A DNA stretch of 7,065 nucleotides from Verrucomicrobiales bacterium (GTDB taxonomy: Bacteria > Verrucomicrobiota > Verrucomicrobiia > Limisphaerales > UBA1100), in assembly GCA_002719595.1 (NCBI GenBank), contig PBEJ01000049.1:1-7065 (forward strand). The letters are read 5' to 3'. Of this stretch, positions 1 to 6,450 are shown piece after piece (the first letter of the stretch is position 1; every line of letters starts with the position of its first letter). The position numbers were made by a program, and so were the translations under genes. The notes beneath the pieces were generated by a model. The model had not been told where the DNA came from and searched no databases. It saw nothing but the letters and a program-made list of their open reading frames with translations.

Positions 1-869
1 AAAGGCTGAGCAATGCGTCCGTGAAACTGAGTTTCAATCATAGGGGCTTTACTGGTTTTCATTTCAGGGTGGAGCTTTGTATATTCAAGAATTTCCCACA
101 ACGAAAGCTGAAGCTGCTTTGCTGCTCTTAATTGGTCTAATTGGGCAATTCTTATTTCAGCCCTTAACTGCGCGGGAGAACCTCCTAGCTTTTTACCCTC
201 CAAAATATTAGTTGCTATCACGCTCGTGGGCAAATCGCTATTCGCAGGGGAATAGGTCTTTCTTTCTGCGTAGCGAAACGTCCAGCCCCCGTTAGTCCAT
301 GCTCCTGTTGCCGCGTCAACAACGGTCCGAATATTGTCTTGGGTCCAGTCTACTGAAGGCTGCTCCATATCTCCAGTAACAGGATTATACTTTTTGATAT
401 GCCAATGCTGATCCAATCTATCATCTTTAAAATGTAAATTTTCCAGCCATTCACTGGACTTTTCGCTGCCGGATTTTTTAATCCGGTCGGCCTTAGCCGT
501 AGCTTGAGGAGCAACAAACTCAGTCAACACAAACAGGAACCCGCCTGCAAAAAAGGCAACGGCAAAAAAGGGGACACTAATTCGAGCCAAACTTATACCG
601 GCCGCTCGCATGGCAACCAACTCGTTTGCTTTGGCCAAATGGGTCAACGTATAAAGTAGCGCCAATAACAGCGCAATGGGCAACACCGTGGTTAATAGTT
701 CCGGGGTTTTGAGCAAATAAATACCGCCAACTTGGGTCCACCCAAGGCCCTGGTACTCATCTAGATGGCCAAAAAGGTCGAACGCCGTCCAAAAAATCTG
801 AAAGCCCGCCAAACAATAAAAGAGAGGAACAAGCAACTCGCCTAAAAGATAGCGGTCTAGCAATCGCAT
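1..869 (-). CDS. LptF/LptG family lipopolysaccharide export permease, 3' end beyond window
   Basis: This is an inner-membrane subunit of the LptBFG transporter, which extracts lipopolysaccharide and passes it to LptC/LptA. Reading leftwards from the ATG at 869, 289 codons stay open to the window edge; family members are about 360-400 residues, so the C-terminal membrane segments are missing. The start MRLLDRYLLGELLVPL is typical of the family. Hydrophobic segments lie at about residues 11-30, 53-76 and 97-118. The cytoplasmic coupling motif NELVAMRAAGIS is at residues 82-93. A hydrophilic stretch at about 120-270 fits the periplasmic jelly-roll domain. The last residues, QFHGRIAQP, match the 'hrRia.P' motif that precedes the fourth membrane segment. 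I cannot separate LptF from LptG by eye; the N-terminus looks slightly more LptG-like. The gene diverges from the hydrolase gene at 955. No strong ribosome-binding site is visible. Confidence 0.88.
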   Translation of the reverse strand, partial: MRLLDRYLLGELLVPLFYCLAGFQIFWTAFDLFGHLDEYQGLGWTQVGGIYLLKTPELLTTVLPIALLLALLYTLTHLAKANELVAMRAAGISLARISVPFFAVAFFAGGFLFVLTEFVAPQATAKADRIKKSGSEKSSEWLENLHFKDDRLDQHWHIKKYNPVTGDMEQPSVDWTQDNIRTVVDAATGAWTNGGWTFRYAERKTYSPANSDLPTSVIATNILEGKKLGGSPAQLRAEIRIAQLDQLRAAKQLQLSLWEILEYTKLHPEMKTSKAPMIETQFHGRIAQP

Positions 870-954
870 TTAGTTCTTTGAGGCTATCCAGTCAAAGGCT
901 TAGTTTCGAGGCAAAAGACTCGCTCCTCAACCTCTTGGAGACTAGCCTGCCTGC

Positions 955-2328
955 GTGCACGTCACCAACCTCAATCCAAAAGACACGATCGGAGCCAGCG
1001 CTTGGCTGATCGAAACTGGCGGACACAACATCCTGCTCGATGCGGGAACCTCTCCAGGAACTGAGGGTAGAGAAGGACTACCTCTTTATGGCCAAATAAG
1101 GGATGTGGACGTGGAGGCCATTGCGATCACTCATTGCCACCAAGATCACTGCGGATCTTTGCCGGTAGCTCTCCGACATTTTCCGAGAGCCAGAGTTTTA
1201 ATGACCGAACCAAGCTATTTACTCATTGAACGTGTTCTCCACAACTCCGTGAACGTCATGAAGCGGCAACGTGCCGAAAAAGGTATTCAAGATTATCCGC
1301 TCTACAACCATGGGGAAATCGACGAATTATCCTACTTATTTCAAGGTTTTAAATATGGAAAACCCGAGCCATGGGGAGTTGTGTCGCCAAAAAATGTGGG
1401 GGCAGTCTCTCCAACCGTTTCCTTTCACCATGCCGGCCATGTTTTAGGTTCCGCTGGATTGCGAGTTGCTCGGGGAAAAGAATCCCTTTTCTACACGGGA
1501 GACGCTTGTCTTCACGACCAGACCCTGACACCGCGTGCAGATTTTGGTGGCGTCAACGCGGACATTCTTCTTTTGGAAACCACGCGAGGAACAACGCAAA
1601 CACCCGTGCCTTTCTCTCGCCAATCAATTTCGGATCAACTAATCAAATCTATTGCAGCTGGTTTTGAAAAAGGAGGCGGGGTTCTCGTGCCAGTTTTTGC
1701 TTTGGGCCGGACGCAGGAAGTTCTAGCCGCCATCGCCTTAGCTATGCAGTCTGGAGCTTTGAAAAGACAGCCTGTTTTCATTGGAGGTCTGGGGCGAGTC
1801 TTCACTAAGATTTATGATCATGTGAGCCCCAAAGCCCCGAATTTAAAGCCCGACTTAATTCTCCAAGAAGAATTGGATTTACGAGTGCTGGAATACCGAG
1901 AACTGGAACGATTAAACTTGAATAATAAGCTTTTTGTCATCACTGCGGGCATGATGAGTGAGCATACTTTGTCCCATGAGTTGGCCTTGAGAATGGCTCC
2001 GGAAGAATTCCATTCTATCCTTTTCGTTGGATACGCAGCCCCAGACACTCCCGCTGGGGCCATGCGCTCCGCCGATCCCGGGGTGCCTTTTACTTTTAAC
2101 CCCGGGGCTCCAAAAATAGTGAGAAATTGCCAATTAGAATGTTTTGACCTCTCAGCTCATGCCAACCGTGAAGATCTGGTTGATTTTGCCGTAACGATGG
2201 CTCCTCGTTCCGTTGTTCTGGGACACGGAGAACCTGAAGCACGCCAGTGGTTTGACGATGCTTTGCGAGAGAGAATGCCTCGCCTAAATATCTTACAGCC
2301 CAGCCCAGGAGAAACCCTTACCTTGTAA
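955..2328 (+). CDS. beta-CASP metallo-beta-lactamase-fold hydrolase (CPSF/YSH1-like RNase family)
   Basis: This is a probable cytoplasmic zinc-dependent RNA-processing nuclease or related hydrolase of 457 residues, the usual size for short bacterial beta-CASP proteins. The metal motif HCHQDH is at residues 60-65 (H60, H62, D64, H65), followed by AGHVLGS with H162 and TGD with D183. The beta-CASP motifs are E208 in LLLETT (motif A), H402 in LSAHAN (motif B) and H424 in VLGHGEPEA (motif C). The segment VLVPVFALGRTQEVL at 243-257 is also characteristic. The start is GTG, because an in-frame TAG at 943-945 lies just upstream and no ATG fits. A weak TTGGAG ribosome-binding site at 935-940 is 14 bases away, which is long. 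No signal peptide is present. Motif A reads ETTRG where most relatives have ESTYG, and the usual SGM segment reads AGMM, so this is a divergent member. The pseudopilin gene follows after 48 bases. The substrate is unknown. Confidence 0.9.
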   Translation: MHVTNLNPKDTIGASAWLIETGGHNILLDAGTSPGTEGREGLPLYGQIRDVDVEAIAITHCHQDHCGSLPVALRHFPRARVLMTEPSYLLIERVLHNSVNVMKRQRAEKGIQDYPLYNHGEIDELSYLFQGFKYGKPEPWGVVSPKNVGAVSPTVSFHHAGHVLGSAGLRVARGKESLFYTGDACLHDQTLTPRADFGGVNADILLLETTRGTTQTPVPFSRQSISDQLIKSIAAGFEKGGGVLVPVFALGRTQEVLAAIALAMQSGALKRQPVFIGGLGRVFTKIYDHVSPKAPNLKPDLILQEELDLRVLEYRELERLNLNNKLFVITAGMMSEHTLSHELALRMAPEEFHSILFVGYAAPDTPAGAMRSADPGVPFTFNPGAPKIVRNCQLECFDLSAHANREDLVDFAVTMAPRSVVLGHGEPEARQWFDDALRERMPRLNILQPSPGETLTL

Positions 2329-2354
2329 TCTCCTCTTGTTTATTCGTATTTTTT

Positions 2355-2367
2355 CCCTAGTGTAGGG
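2355..2367 (+). promoter_or_regulatory. small hairpin covering the ribosome-binding site of the pseudopilin gene
   Basis: The sequence CCCTA-GTG-TAGGG forms a perfect 5-base-pair inverted repeat. Its right arm holds the only Shine-Dalgarno-like stretch (AGGG, 2364-2367), 9 bases before the GTG start at 2377. Folding would hide the ribosome-binding site and could dampen or regulate translation. The stem is short, so chance is possible. Confidence 0.35.
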
Positions 2368-2376
2368 CACCATACC

Positions 2377-3633
2377 GTGCGAGCAAATCGATATAAATTA
2401 GGCTATACCCTGGTTGAGGCCATGATTGCAGTAGCCATTTTGTCTCTAATCATTTTAATGGTTTACTCATCAGGATCGGCTGTATTGGATGCACAGCAAG
2501 GAGGATCGCGCGCCGCGAAAAACGTGCACCGAGAACGGATGACCATGAGGGCCATAGAAGATGCCCTTGAAAGTGCCGTTTGGTATGATCACCAAACAGA
2601 AGAACCCATTCGGGTAAGCGCCGATGGCGCTTTTAGCAACCTAAAGGTTCTTTCCCGGGTTCCCCCAGGATTCTGGGGAGAACGCACCCTGGGAGGGCAT
2701 CCCTTACGCCGCATCGAATTTTTTACTGAAAAAGACGCTTCAGGCAATGCACAGCTAATCATGGAGCAGCAGGCGTTACCCAACGGAACCAATTCTCCAC
2801 AATCTCACCGCACAATCCTTTTACCCCGACTAGAAAACTTTTTTGTTGAAGTTCGAGAGAAGAAGTCCGGACAAATTGCCCCTGAATGGATCGATTATTG
2901 GGACCGAACCAATGCCTTACCCTCTCTTGTGCGGGTATCTCTGGGCGAAACAAAAGAAGCCCCTCGCCAAAAAACCTTTCCCATATTTTCTAATCAAGCA
3001 ATACACGCCAAACCGCCCAGAAAAATTACCCGCTTAAGCGCGAAACGGTTTGAAATAGACGGTATTCCCGGAGCCGGCTCTGAGGATGGAGCCAATGTCA
3101 TTTTCATTATTGATAAATCGGTATCGATGAACATGGGAAGACACAACAGACTGGCTATCGCCAAAAACGCCGTTCAAACATCCCTTTATAAAATGGCCCA
3201 AAGCGGCGGCCGACAATTTGCCATTTATACTTATAATAAAGAGTCGGAAAGCTTTGGGCCTCAGATGGTTCGCGCATCCAGCCAAAATGTAAAAAAAGCT
3301 GAAGATTGGCTAAGCACCCAAAACGTAGACCGTCGTCTTTGGGGAAATCAGGGTATTCTAGAAGCTATTCAGAAAGTTTTTGAGGGAGGATCTCGGCCAA
3401 CGGAAATCTGGTTAATTGCAGACTCTGGCTTCTTGCACGATACCAAGTCAAAAAACCCACTTAATGTTCGCGGGGCATTATCCGCCCTAAACACGGAAAA
3501 AACCCCCTTTAATATCATATTGTTAGAAGGGGTGGGCCAAGACCTAAACTCTCTTTTATCAACGCCATTTGGAACTGAAATCGAACGTATTCGCACCGAA
3601 AACAATGGCGTATTCATCCCCATAAATTTATAA
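2377..3633 (+). CDS. GspJ-like pseudopilin fused to a C-terminal von Willebrand factor A domain
   Basis: This is a predicted minor pilin or pseudopilin of a type IV pilus or type II secretion system, 418 residues. A class III signal MRANRYKLG is followed by YTLVEAMIAVAILSLII. The prepilin peptidase (PilD-type) should cut after G9, and the conserved glutamate at mature position 5 is E14. The hydrophobic helix spans about residues 10-30. Residues 31-190 resemble GspJ, including the late WIDYWDRTNALPSLVRVSL segment. A basic linker (about 190-236) leads to a vWA domain at about 238-418. That domain opens with VIFIIDKSVS, the DxSxS metal-site motif (D246, S248, S250), and has WLIADSG with D349. 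Ordinary GspJ proteins are about 200 residues, so the C-terminal half is an addition. The vWA domain would sit outside the cell and could bind proteins at a pilus or pseudopilus tip. The start is GTG with AGGG 9 bases upstream. No pilus assembly genes lie in the window. Confidence 0.87.
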   Translation: MRANRYKLGYTLVEAMIAVAILSLIILMVYSSGSAVLDAQQGGSRAAKNVHRERMTMRAIEDALESAVWYDHQTEEPIRVSADGAFSNLKVLSRVPPGFWGERTLGGHPLRRIEFFTEKDASGNAQLIMEQQALPNGTNSPQSHRTILLPRLENFFVEVREKKSGQIAPEWIDYWDRTNALPSLVRVSLGETKEAPRQKTFPIFSNQAIHAKPPRKITRLSAKRFEIDGIPGAGSEDGANVIFIIDKSVSMNMGRHNRLAIAKNAVQTSLYKMAQSGGRQFAIYTYNKESESFGPQMVRASSQNVKKAEDWLSTQNVDRRLWGNQGILEAIQKVFEGGSRPTEIWLIADSGFLHDTKSKNPLNVRGALSALNTEKTPFNIILLEGVGQDLNSLLSTPFGTEIERIRTENNGVFIPINL

Positions 3634-3682
3634 TTTCCCAATGGGGAACGCTTGTCATAGAAGATATTAATTCCCAATTATT

Positions 3683-5398
3683 TTGAAAAAATTTGCATTT
3701 GTAATTTCTATAGCATCCTTGATTTTCGCTTCGTATTACACCTTGAAGAGCCCCGCACGAGTTACAATTTCCCGGACTACCTCAGAAACTTACGCCTCAG
3801 AGAAAACAACAAAGCTTCCCCCTTCACAGGAAACAACGAACCTTTCCCCCTCACGAGAAACTACAGATCTACTAACTCCCTCAGAATCCACTGATTCAAC
3901 ACAATCAGGCTCTGTTGAGTCGGCCATTAGCCAGGCTTTGGAGGGTAAACCCTTTCCAAAGCTGGCCACTGAAGATCTTAACAAAGTTGAATTTCTTTTT
4001 TTCCCTGAGGGCAAAATTTCGGATATCAGCAAACTATCCAACACAAAAAATCTGCGAACCTTAAGGCTTTCCAACAATCGTGTGCGTAACATCTCCTCCC
4101 TTAGCAAATTAAAAAATCTTTCCTCATTACAATTAGGCAACAATAGAATCTCAGATCTTCGCCCTCTTTCGGGAATGGAAAACTTACGTTCTCTTCAGCT
4201 AAATAATAACCGCGTCTCTTATGTCCCCCCCCTTGAAGATCTTACTCAACTTGAGATTCTGGACCTTAGGCACAACAACATAAAAGATATTAGCGCCCTC
4301 AGCGACGCTTCGAATCTCATGAATCTGGATTTGGGATTTAACGACATTAAAAAAATTCAGCCCCTAGGACAACTTTTACGTCTTCAAAATTTATCCCTGA
4401 GAAATAACCGCATTGAAGATGTAAGCGGAATTAGCCAGTTGAGAGCCTTGCAAGAATTGGACCTTAGTAATAATACCAAGATTTCTCATCCCGGATTACG
4501 ACACTTAGGAGGGCTCTCGGAATTGATGGTATTTAGATATGTCGGCAATAAACTACCTGATACTGAGGTCTTAAACCGCCTTCCTCAACTGAAGGAGCTT
4601 TACCTTGGCGGAAGTGTTTTCACCCACGTCAACGATTTGGCCCAAATGAAACAACTCGAAAAGCTGGGTCTCGGGGATAACCCACGTATAACTGATATAA
4701 GTGCTCTGGCCGGGCTCACCCAACTGTCTTTCCTCGATATTAATAACAATAAAGCCCTTCAAAACATCCACCATCTATCCGGCCTGACAAATTTAGAAGA
4801 GCTAAACCTTAGTGGAACCGACGTTTTAGATATTGGCGCGTTAAGAAACCTGCTGAAATTACAAAAACTGGACATGTCTGGAAACGGCTTAACTGATGTT
4901 CGTGTTCTGGGCGATCTAACTAAACTTGAAGAGCTCAATTTAACAGAAAACAAAATTTCTGACCTCCGGTTTTTAGCAAATCTCATCAGCCTGCGATCCC
5001 TTGATCTCACTAAAAACCAGTTCAGTGATACTCAGTTGGCCTCAATGGCAAACTTAAAAAATTTAAAAATCTTAAAACTCAACAACAACAAAATCTCCAA
5101 TGTTCAAGCCTTAAGCGAATTAACTAAATTGGAATACCTTCATCTGGCCGACAACAAATTGTCTGACTTAAGTCCGTTACATAAAATGGCGAACATCAAA
5201 ACAATTTATCTGTCGAATAATCCAGAGCTCACCAAGGTTAAAATACAAGACCTCCAACAAGCACTGTATTCGACCAGGGTCAGTAAAATTAAGATGGGAA
5301 ACCCAGCCGCCGACGCAGAAACCCTCCGCAAACTTATCAGAAGAAGCGGAATACCACGTGTCGAGCACTCCCTAGACCTTACAAAAGCGAGCAGATAG
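3683..5398 (+). CDS. exported leucine-rich-repeat protein, internalin-like, with Ser/Thr-rich stalk
   Basis: This 571-residue protein is probably secreted or surface-anchored. Residues 1-18 (MKKFAFVISIASLIFAS) form a basic-then-hydrophobic signal peptide or membrane anchor; no lipobox cysteine is present. Residues 30-75 are low-complexity and rich in Ser, Thr, Pro and Glu, with an imperfect period near 10 residues, like a spacer. From about residue 102 to 518 there are some 18 leucine-rich repeats, mostly 22 residues, with the pattern LxxLxLxxNxIxDIxxLxxLxx seen in internalins and SDS22. Repeats near 278-325 and 440-465 are longer or irregular. A basic 50-residue tail follows, with no LPXTG, PEP-CTERM or other sorting signal that I recognise. 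Start TTG at 3683 is chosen because an in-frame TAA lies at 3668-3670 and the next codons give the signal peptide; no Shine-Dalgarno sequence is evident. It lies 49 bases after the vWA pseudopilin gene. A protein-binding role is inferred from the fold only. Confidence 0.87.
   Translation: MKKFAFVISIASLIFASYYTLKSPARVTISRTTSETYASEKTTKLPPSQETTNLSPSRETTDLLTPSESTDSTQSGSVESAISQALEGKPFPKLATEDLNKVEFLFFPEGKISDISKLSNTKNLRTLRLSNNRVRNISSLSKLKNLSSLQLGNNRISDLRPLSGMENLRSLQLNNNRVSYVPPLEDLTQLEILDLRHNNIKDISALSDASNLMNLDLGFNDIKKIQPLGQLLRLQNLSLRNNRIEDVSGISQLRALQELDLSNNTKISHPGLRHLGGLSELMVFRYVGNKLPDTEVLNRLPQLKELYLGGSVFTHVNDLAQMKQLEKLGLGDNPRITDISALAGLTQLSFLDINNNKALQNIHHLSGLTNLEELNLSGTDVLDIGALRNLLKLQKLDMSGNGLTDVRVLGDLTKLEELNLTENKISDLRFLANLISLRSLDLTKNQFSDTQLASMANLKNLKILKLNNNKISNVQALSELTKLEYLHLADNKLSDLSPLHKMANIKTIYLSNNPELTKVKIQDLQQALYSTRVSKIKMGNPAADAETLRKLIRRSGIPRVEHSLDLTKASR
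3779..3905 (+). repeat. degenerate roughly 30-base repeats encoding the Ser/Thr-rich stalk
   Basis: Within the LRR gene, 'CCCTCA-GAAAC-ACA'-like units recur about every 25-33 bases (near 3779, 3796, 3820, 3849 and 3878). They encode S-x-E-T-T-type peptides such as SQETTNL and SRETTDL. Such tracts can change length by slippage or recombination. The units here are diverged, so recent change is not obvious. Confidence 0.5.
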
Positions 5399-5480
5399 GT
5401 GGTCTGCAATAGGGGCTCGAACTCCTAATCTCCACCGTGTCGAGCTAGGGAAAATAACCGCCCATAACCACACTAATACC
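5399..5480 (-). pseudogene. decayed tRNA-like sequence, resembling tRNA-Val(GAC), best preserved in its 3' half
   Basis: On the minus strand, 5443 down to 5399 aligns with the 3' half of the intact tRNA-Val 120 bases away. Shared features are GACA(C/T)GGT(A/G)GAG of the anticodon loop and arm, the TTCGA T-loop core, and an acceptor end GACCACC. It has two extra bases between T-arm and acceptor, mismatches in the anticodon stem, C instead of T at position 33, and a last base of CCA changed to T. Further upstream, about 5462-5480, a stretch faintly resembles a D-loop (AGTGTGGTTATGGGC), but the 5' acceptor strand no longer pairs. I read it as a dead tRNA copy. A tRNA-derived integration scar is the alternative. 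It begins one base after the LRR stop codon. Confidence 0.5.
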
Positions 5481-5559
5481 CGTAAAACAACGTTTTACAC
5501 TAATTTCTCATCTCTCTTTTTGACAGATAGAGCACAGAACTGGAAATTAAGGGTAAAAA

Positions 5560-5634
5560 TGGTGGTCCGTACTAGATTCGAACTAGTGACCTCTACCATG
5601 TCAAGGTATTGCGCTACCACTGCGCCAACGGACC
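5560..5634 (-). tRNA. tRNA-Val (anticodon GAC)
   Basis: The 75-base minus-strand sequence folds as a complete tRNA with encoded CCA. The acceptor is GGTCCGT/ACGGACC with discriminator A. The D-arm is GCGC/GCGC with a 7-base loop AGTGGTA. The anticodon loop TTGACAT reads GAC for valine codon GTC. The 5-base variable loop is AGGTC, and the T-arm is ACTAG/CTAGT with loop TTCGAAT. The outermost anticodon-stem pair (27-43) is A against G, so that stem has four good pairs. Everything else is canonical, and I consider the gene functional. A separate promoter lies about 25-50 bases upstream. Confidence 0.95.
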
Positions 5635-5658
5635 AACCGTTGCCCGAAGGACTCTGAA

Positions 5659-5686
5659 ATTATGGACAAGAAGGGCTCGAGTTCAA
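5659..5686 (-). promoter_or_regulatory. putative sigma-70-type promoter of tRNA-Val
   Basis: Reading on the minus strand, TTGAAC (5686-5681) resembles a -35 box and CATAAT (5664-5659) a -10 box, separated by 16 bases. Transcription would begin near 5652, about 18 bases before the mature tRNA 5' end, a normal arrangement for a tRNA gene. Confidence 0.5.
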
Positions 5687-5742
5687 GCATGAAGGCACAT
5701 GATCTGCCTGTCTGCGTTTGGATTAGCAATATGTAAGGCAAG

Positions 5743-5761
5743 AAGGCCAACCCCCGGCCTT
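5743..5761 (-). terminator. possible terminator of the carbonic anhydrase-like gene
   Basis: AAGGCC and GGCCTT form a perfect 6-base-pair stem around a G-rich 7-base loop, starting 11 bases after the gene's stop codon on the minus strand. The following sequence, CTTGCCTT, is only partly T-rich, so this is a weak intrinsic terminator or an mRNA-stabilising hairpin. Confidence 0.4.
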
Positions 5762-5771
5762 AGAAACAAAT

Positions 5772-6335
5772 TCATTCGCCTATAGTATTGAGAGGCGTTC
5801 CGATATTGAGCTTATGCTTTAAGCAATAAGCCCCATTATCTACGTATTTTTGTGCCCAGGGCTTAAGATCGGCCCGCTCCGCCTCGGTCAATGGCCGAAC
5901 CACCTTAGCAGGGCTGCCCAAAACCAACGAGCCCTCGGGAATTTTAGTGCCACCGGTCACCAGCGCATTGGCTCCCACGACCGATTGAGCCCCAATTTCA
6001 GCCCCATCAAGAACCGTACAATTCATGCCTATTAGGCTCTCATCTCCGATTTTGCAGGCATGAACCACGGCGCTGTGGCCAACGGTTACCCAGTTACCAA
6101 TTTCACACCCGTAATCATCAGCTAAATGCACCACTGCCCCATCCTGAATATTGGTATAGGCCCCTACTTTGATGTAATTGATATCACCCCTTAAAACTGC
6201 CTGAAACCATACACTTGAGTAGTCTCCGATCGTAACATCCCCAACCACTATTGCCGTACTAGCCAGATACACTCCTTGGCCTAAAGATGGCTGTTTCCTG
6301 AGAAATTGATCGAGCTGAGGGTCTAACTTGCCCAT
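5772..6335 (-). CDS. gamma-class carbonic anhydrase-like protein (YrdA/PaaY-type hexapeptide repeat)
   Basis: This is a left-handed beta-helix protein of the gamma carbonic anhydrase family. These proteins form trimers with zinc held by three histidines at subunit interfaces. Some members hydrate CO2; others (PaaY) are thioesterases or have no known activity. Counting from the longer TTG start at 6356, the zinc ligands are H77 (VVHL), H94 (VGHS) and H99 (VVHA). Residues matching the Cam active site are R56 and D58 (LRGD) and Q71 and D72 (NIQD). Repeats such as IGDYSS, IGNWVT, IGDESL and IGAQSV run from about residue 33 to 150, followed by a C-terminal helix. I choose the ATG at 6335 (187 residues), which puts the N-terminus in line with relatives. 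TTG at 6356 would give 194. Neither start has a clear ribosome-binding site. Being apart from other metabolic genes, the physiological role is open. Confidence 0.9.
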   Translation of the reverse strand: MGKLDPQLDQFLRKQPSLGQGVYLASTAIVVGDVTIGDYSSVWFQAVLRGDINYIKVGAYTNIQDGAVVHLADDYGCEIGNWVTVGHSAVVHACKIGDESLIGMNCTVLDGAEIGAQSVVGANALVTGGTKIPEGSLVLGSPAKVVRPLTEAERADLKPWAQKYVDNGAYCLKHKLNIGTPLNTIGE

Positions 6336-6379
6336 GGCAGTCACGGAGATTGGCAAGATCGGTCAATTTTGTCCCTAAC

Positions 6380-6412
6380 AAAAAACCCGCCTGACTGTTT
6401 CCAGCCGGCGGG
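6380..6412 (-). terminator. strong intrinsic terminator upstream of the carbonic anhydrase-like gene
   Basis: On the minus strand, CCCGCC (6412-6407) pairs with GGCGGG (6391-6386). Five further pairs continue inward with one bulged A, closing on a GAAA tetraloop (6402-6399). Six T residues (6385-6380) follow at once. This is a textbook intrinsic terminator, yet no minus-strand gene lies to its right. It therefore either ends an unannotated minus-strand transcript or acts as an attenuator in the carbonic anhydrase leader. Read on the plus strand it lacks a T-run. Confidence 0.75.
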
Positions 6413-6450
6413 CTACCCAACCTGTCTATATATTGTCGTTTCCTCCTCAT

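Noticed and set aside
878..906. TTGAGG and TAGTTT with 17-base spacing as promoter of the hydrolase gene
   Set aside because: Each box matches only part of the consensus; such matches are expected by chance in this gap.
3641..3670. Nine-codon mini-frame (MGNACHRRY) just upstream of the LRR gene
   Set aside because: It has no ribosome-binding site and no attenuator structure after it, so a leader peptide cannot be supported.
3790..4143. Minus-strand open frame of 117 codons inside the LRR gene
   Set aside because: It is antisense to the signal-distal stalk and first repeats; the low-complexity coding strand explains the absence of stops, and the peptide has no domain features.
3986..5230. 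Regular 66-base periodicity suggesting a DNA repeat array or CRISPR
   Set aside because: The period comes from 22-residue leucine-rich repeats; units are diverged at the DNA level and lie in one open frame.
5482..5498. Perfect palindrome GTAAAAC-AAC-GTTTTAC as terminator of the LRR gene
   Set aside because: The stem is AT-rich and the nearest T-run is about 14-19 bases away, so it does not look like an intrinsic terminator; it might be a protein site but nothing supports that.
6259..6450. Minus-strand open frame of 63 codons beginning ATG AGG AGG
   Set aside because: It overlaps the carbonic anhydrase start in another frame, runs through the terminator hairpin, and its protein is Arg/Ser-rich with no recognisable domain.
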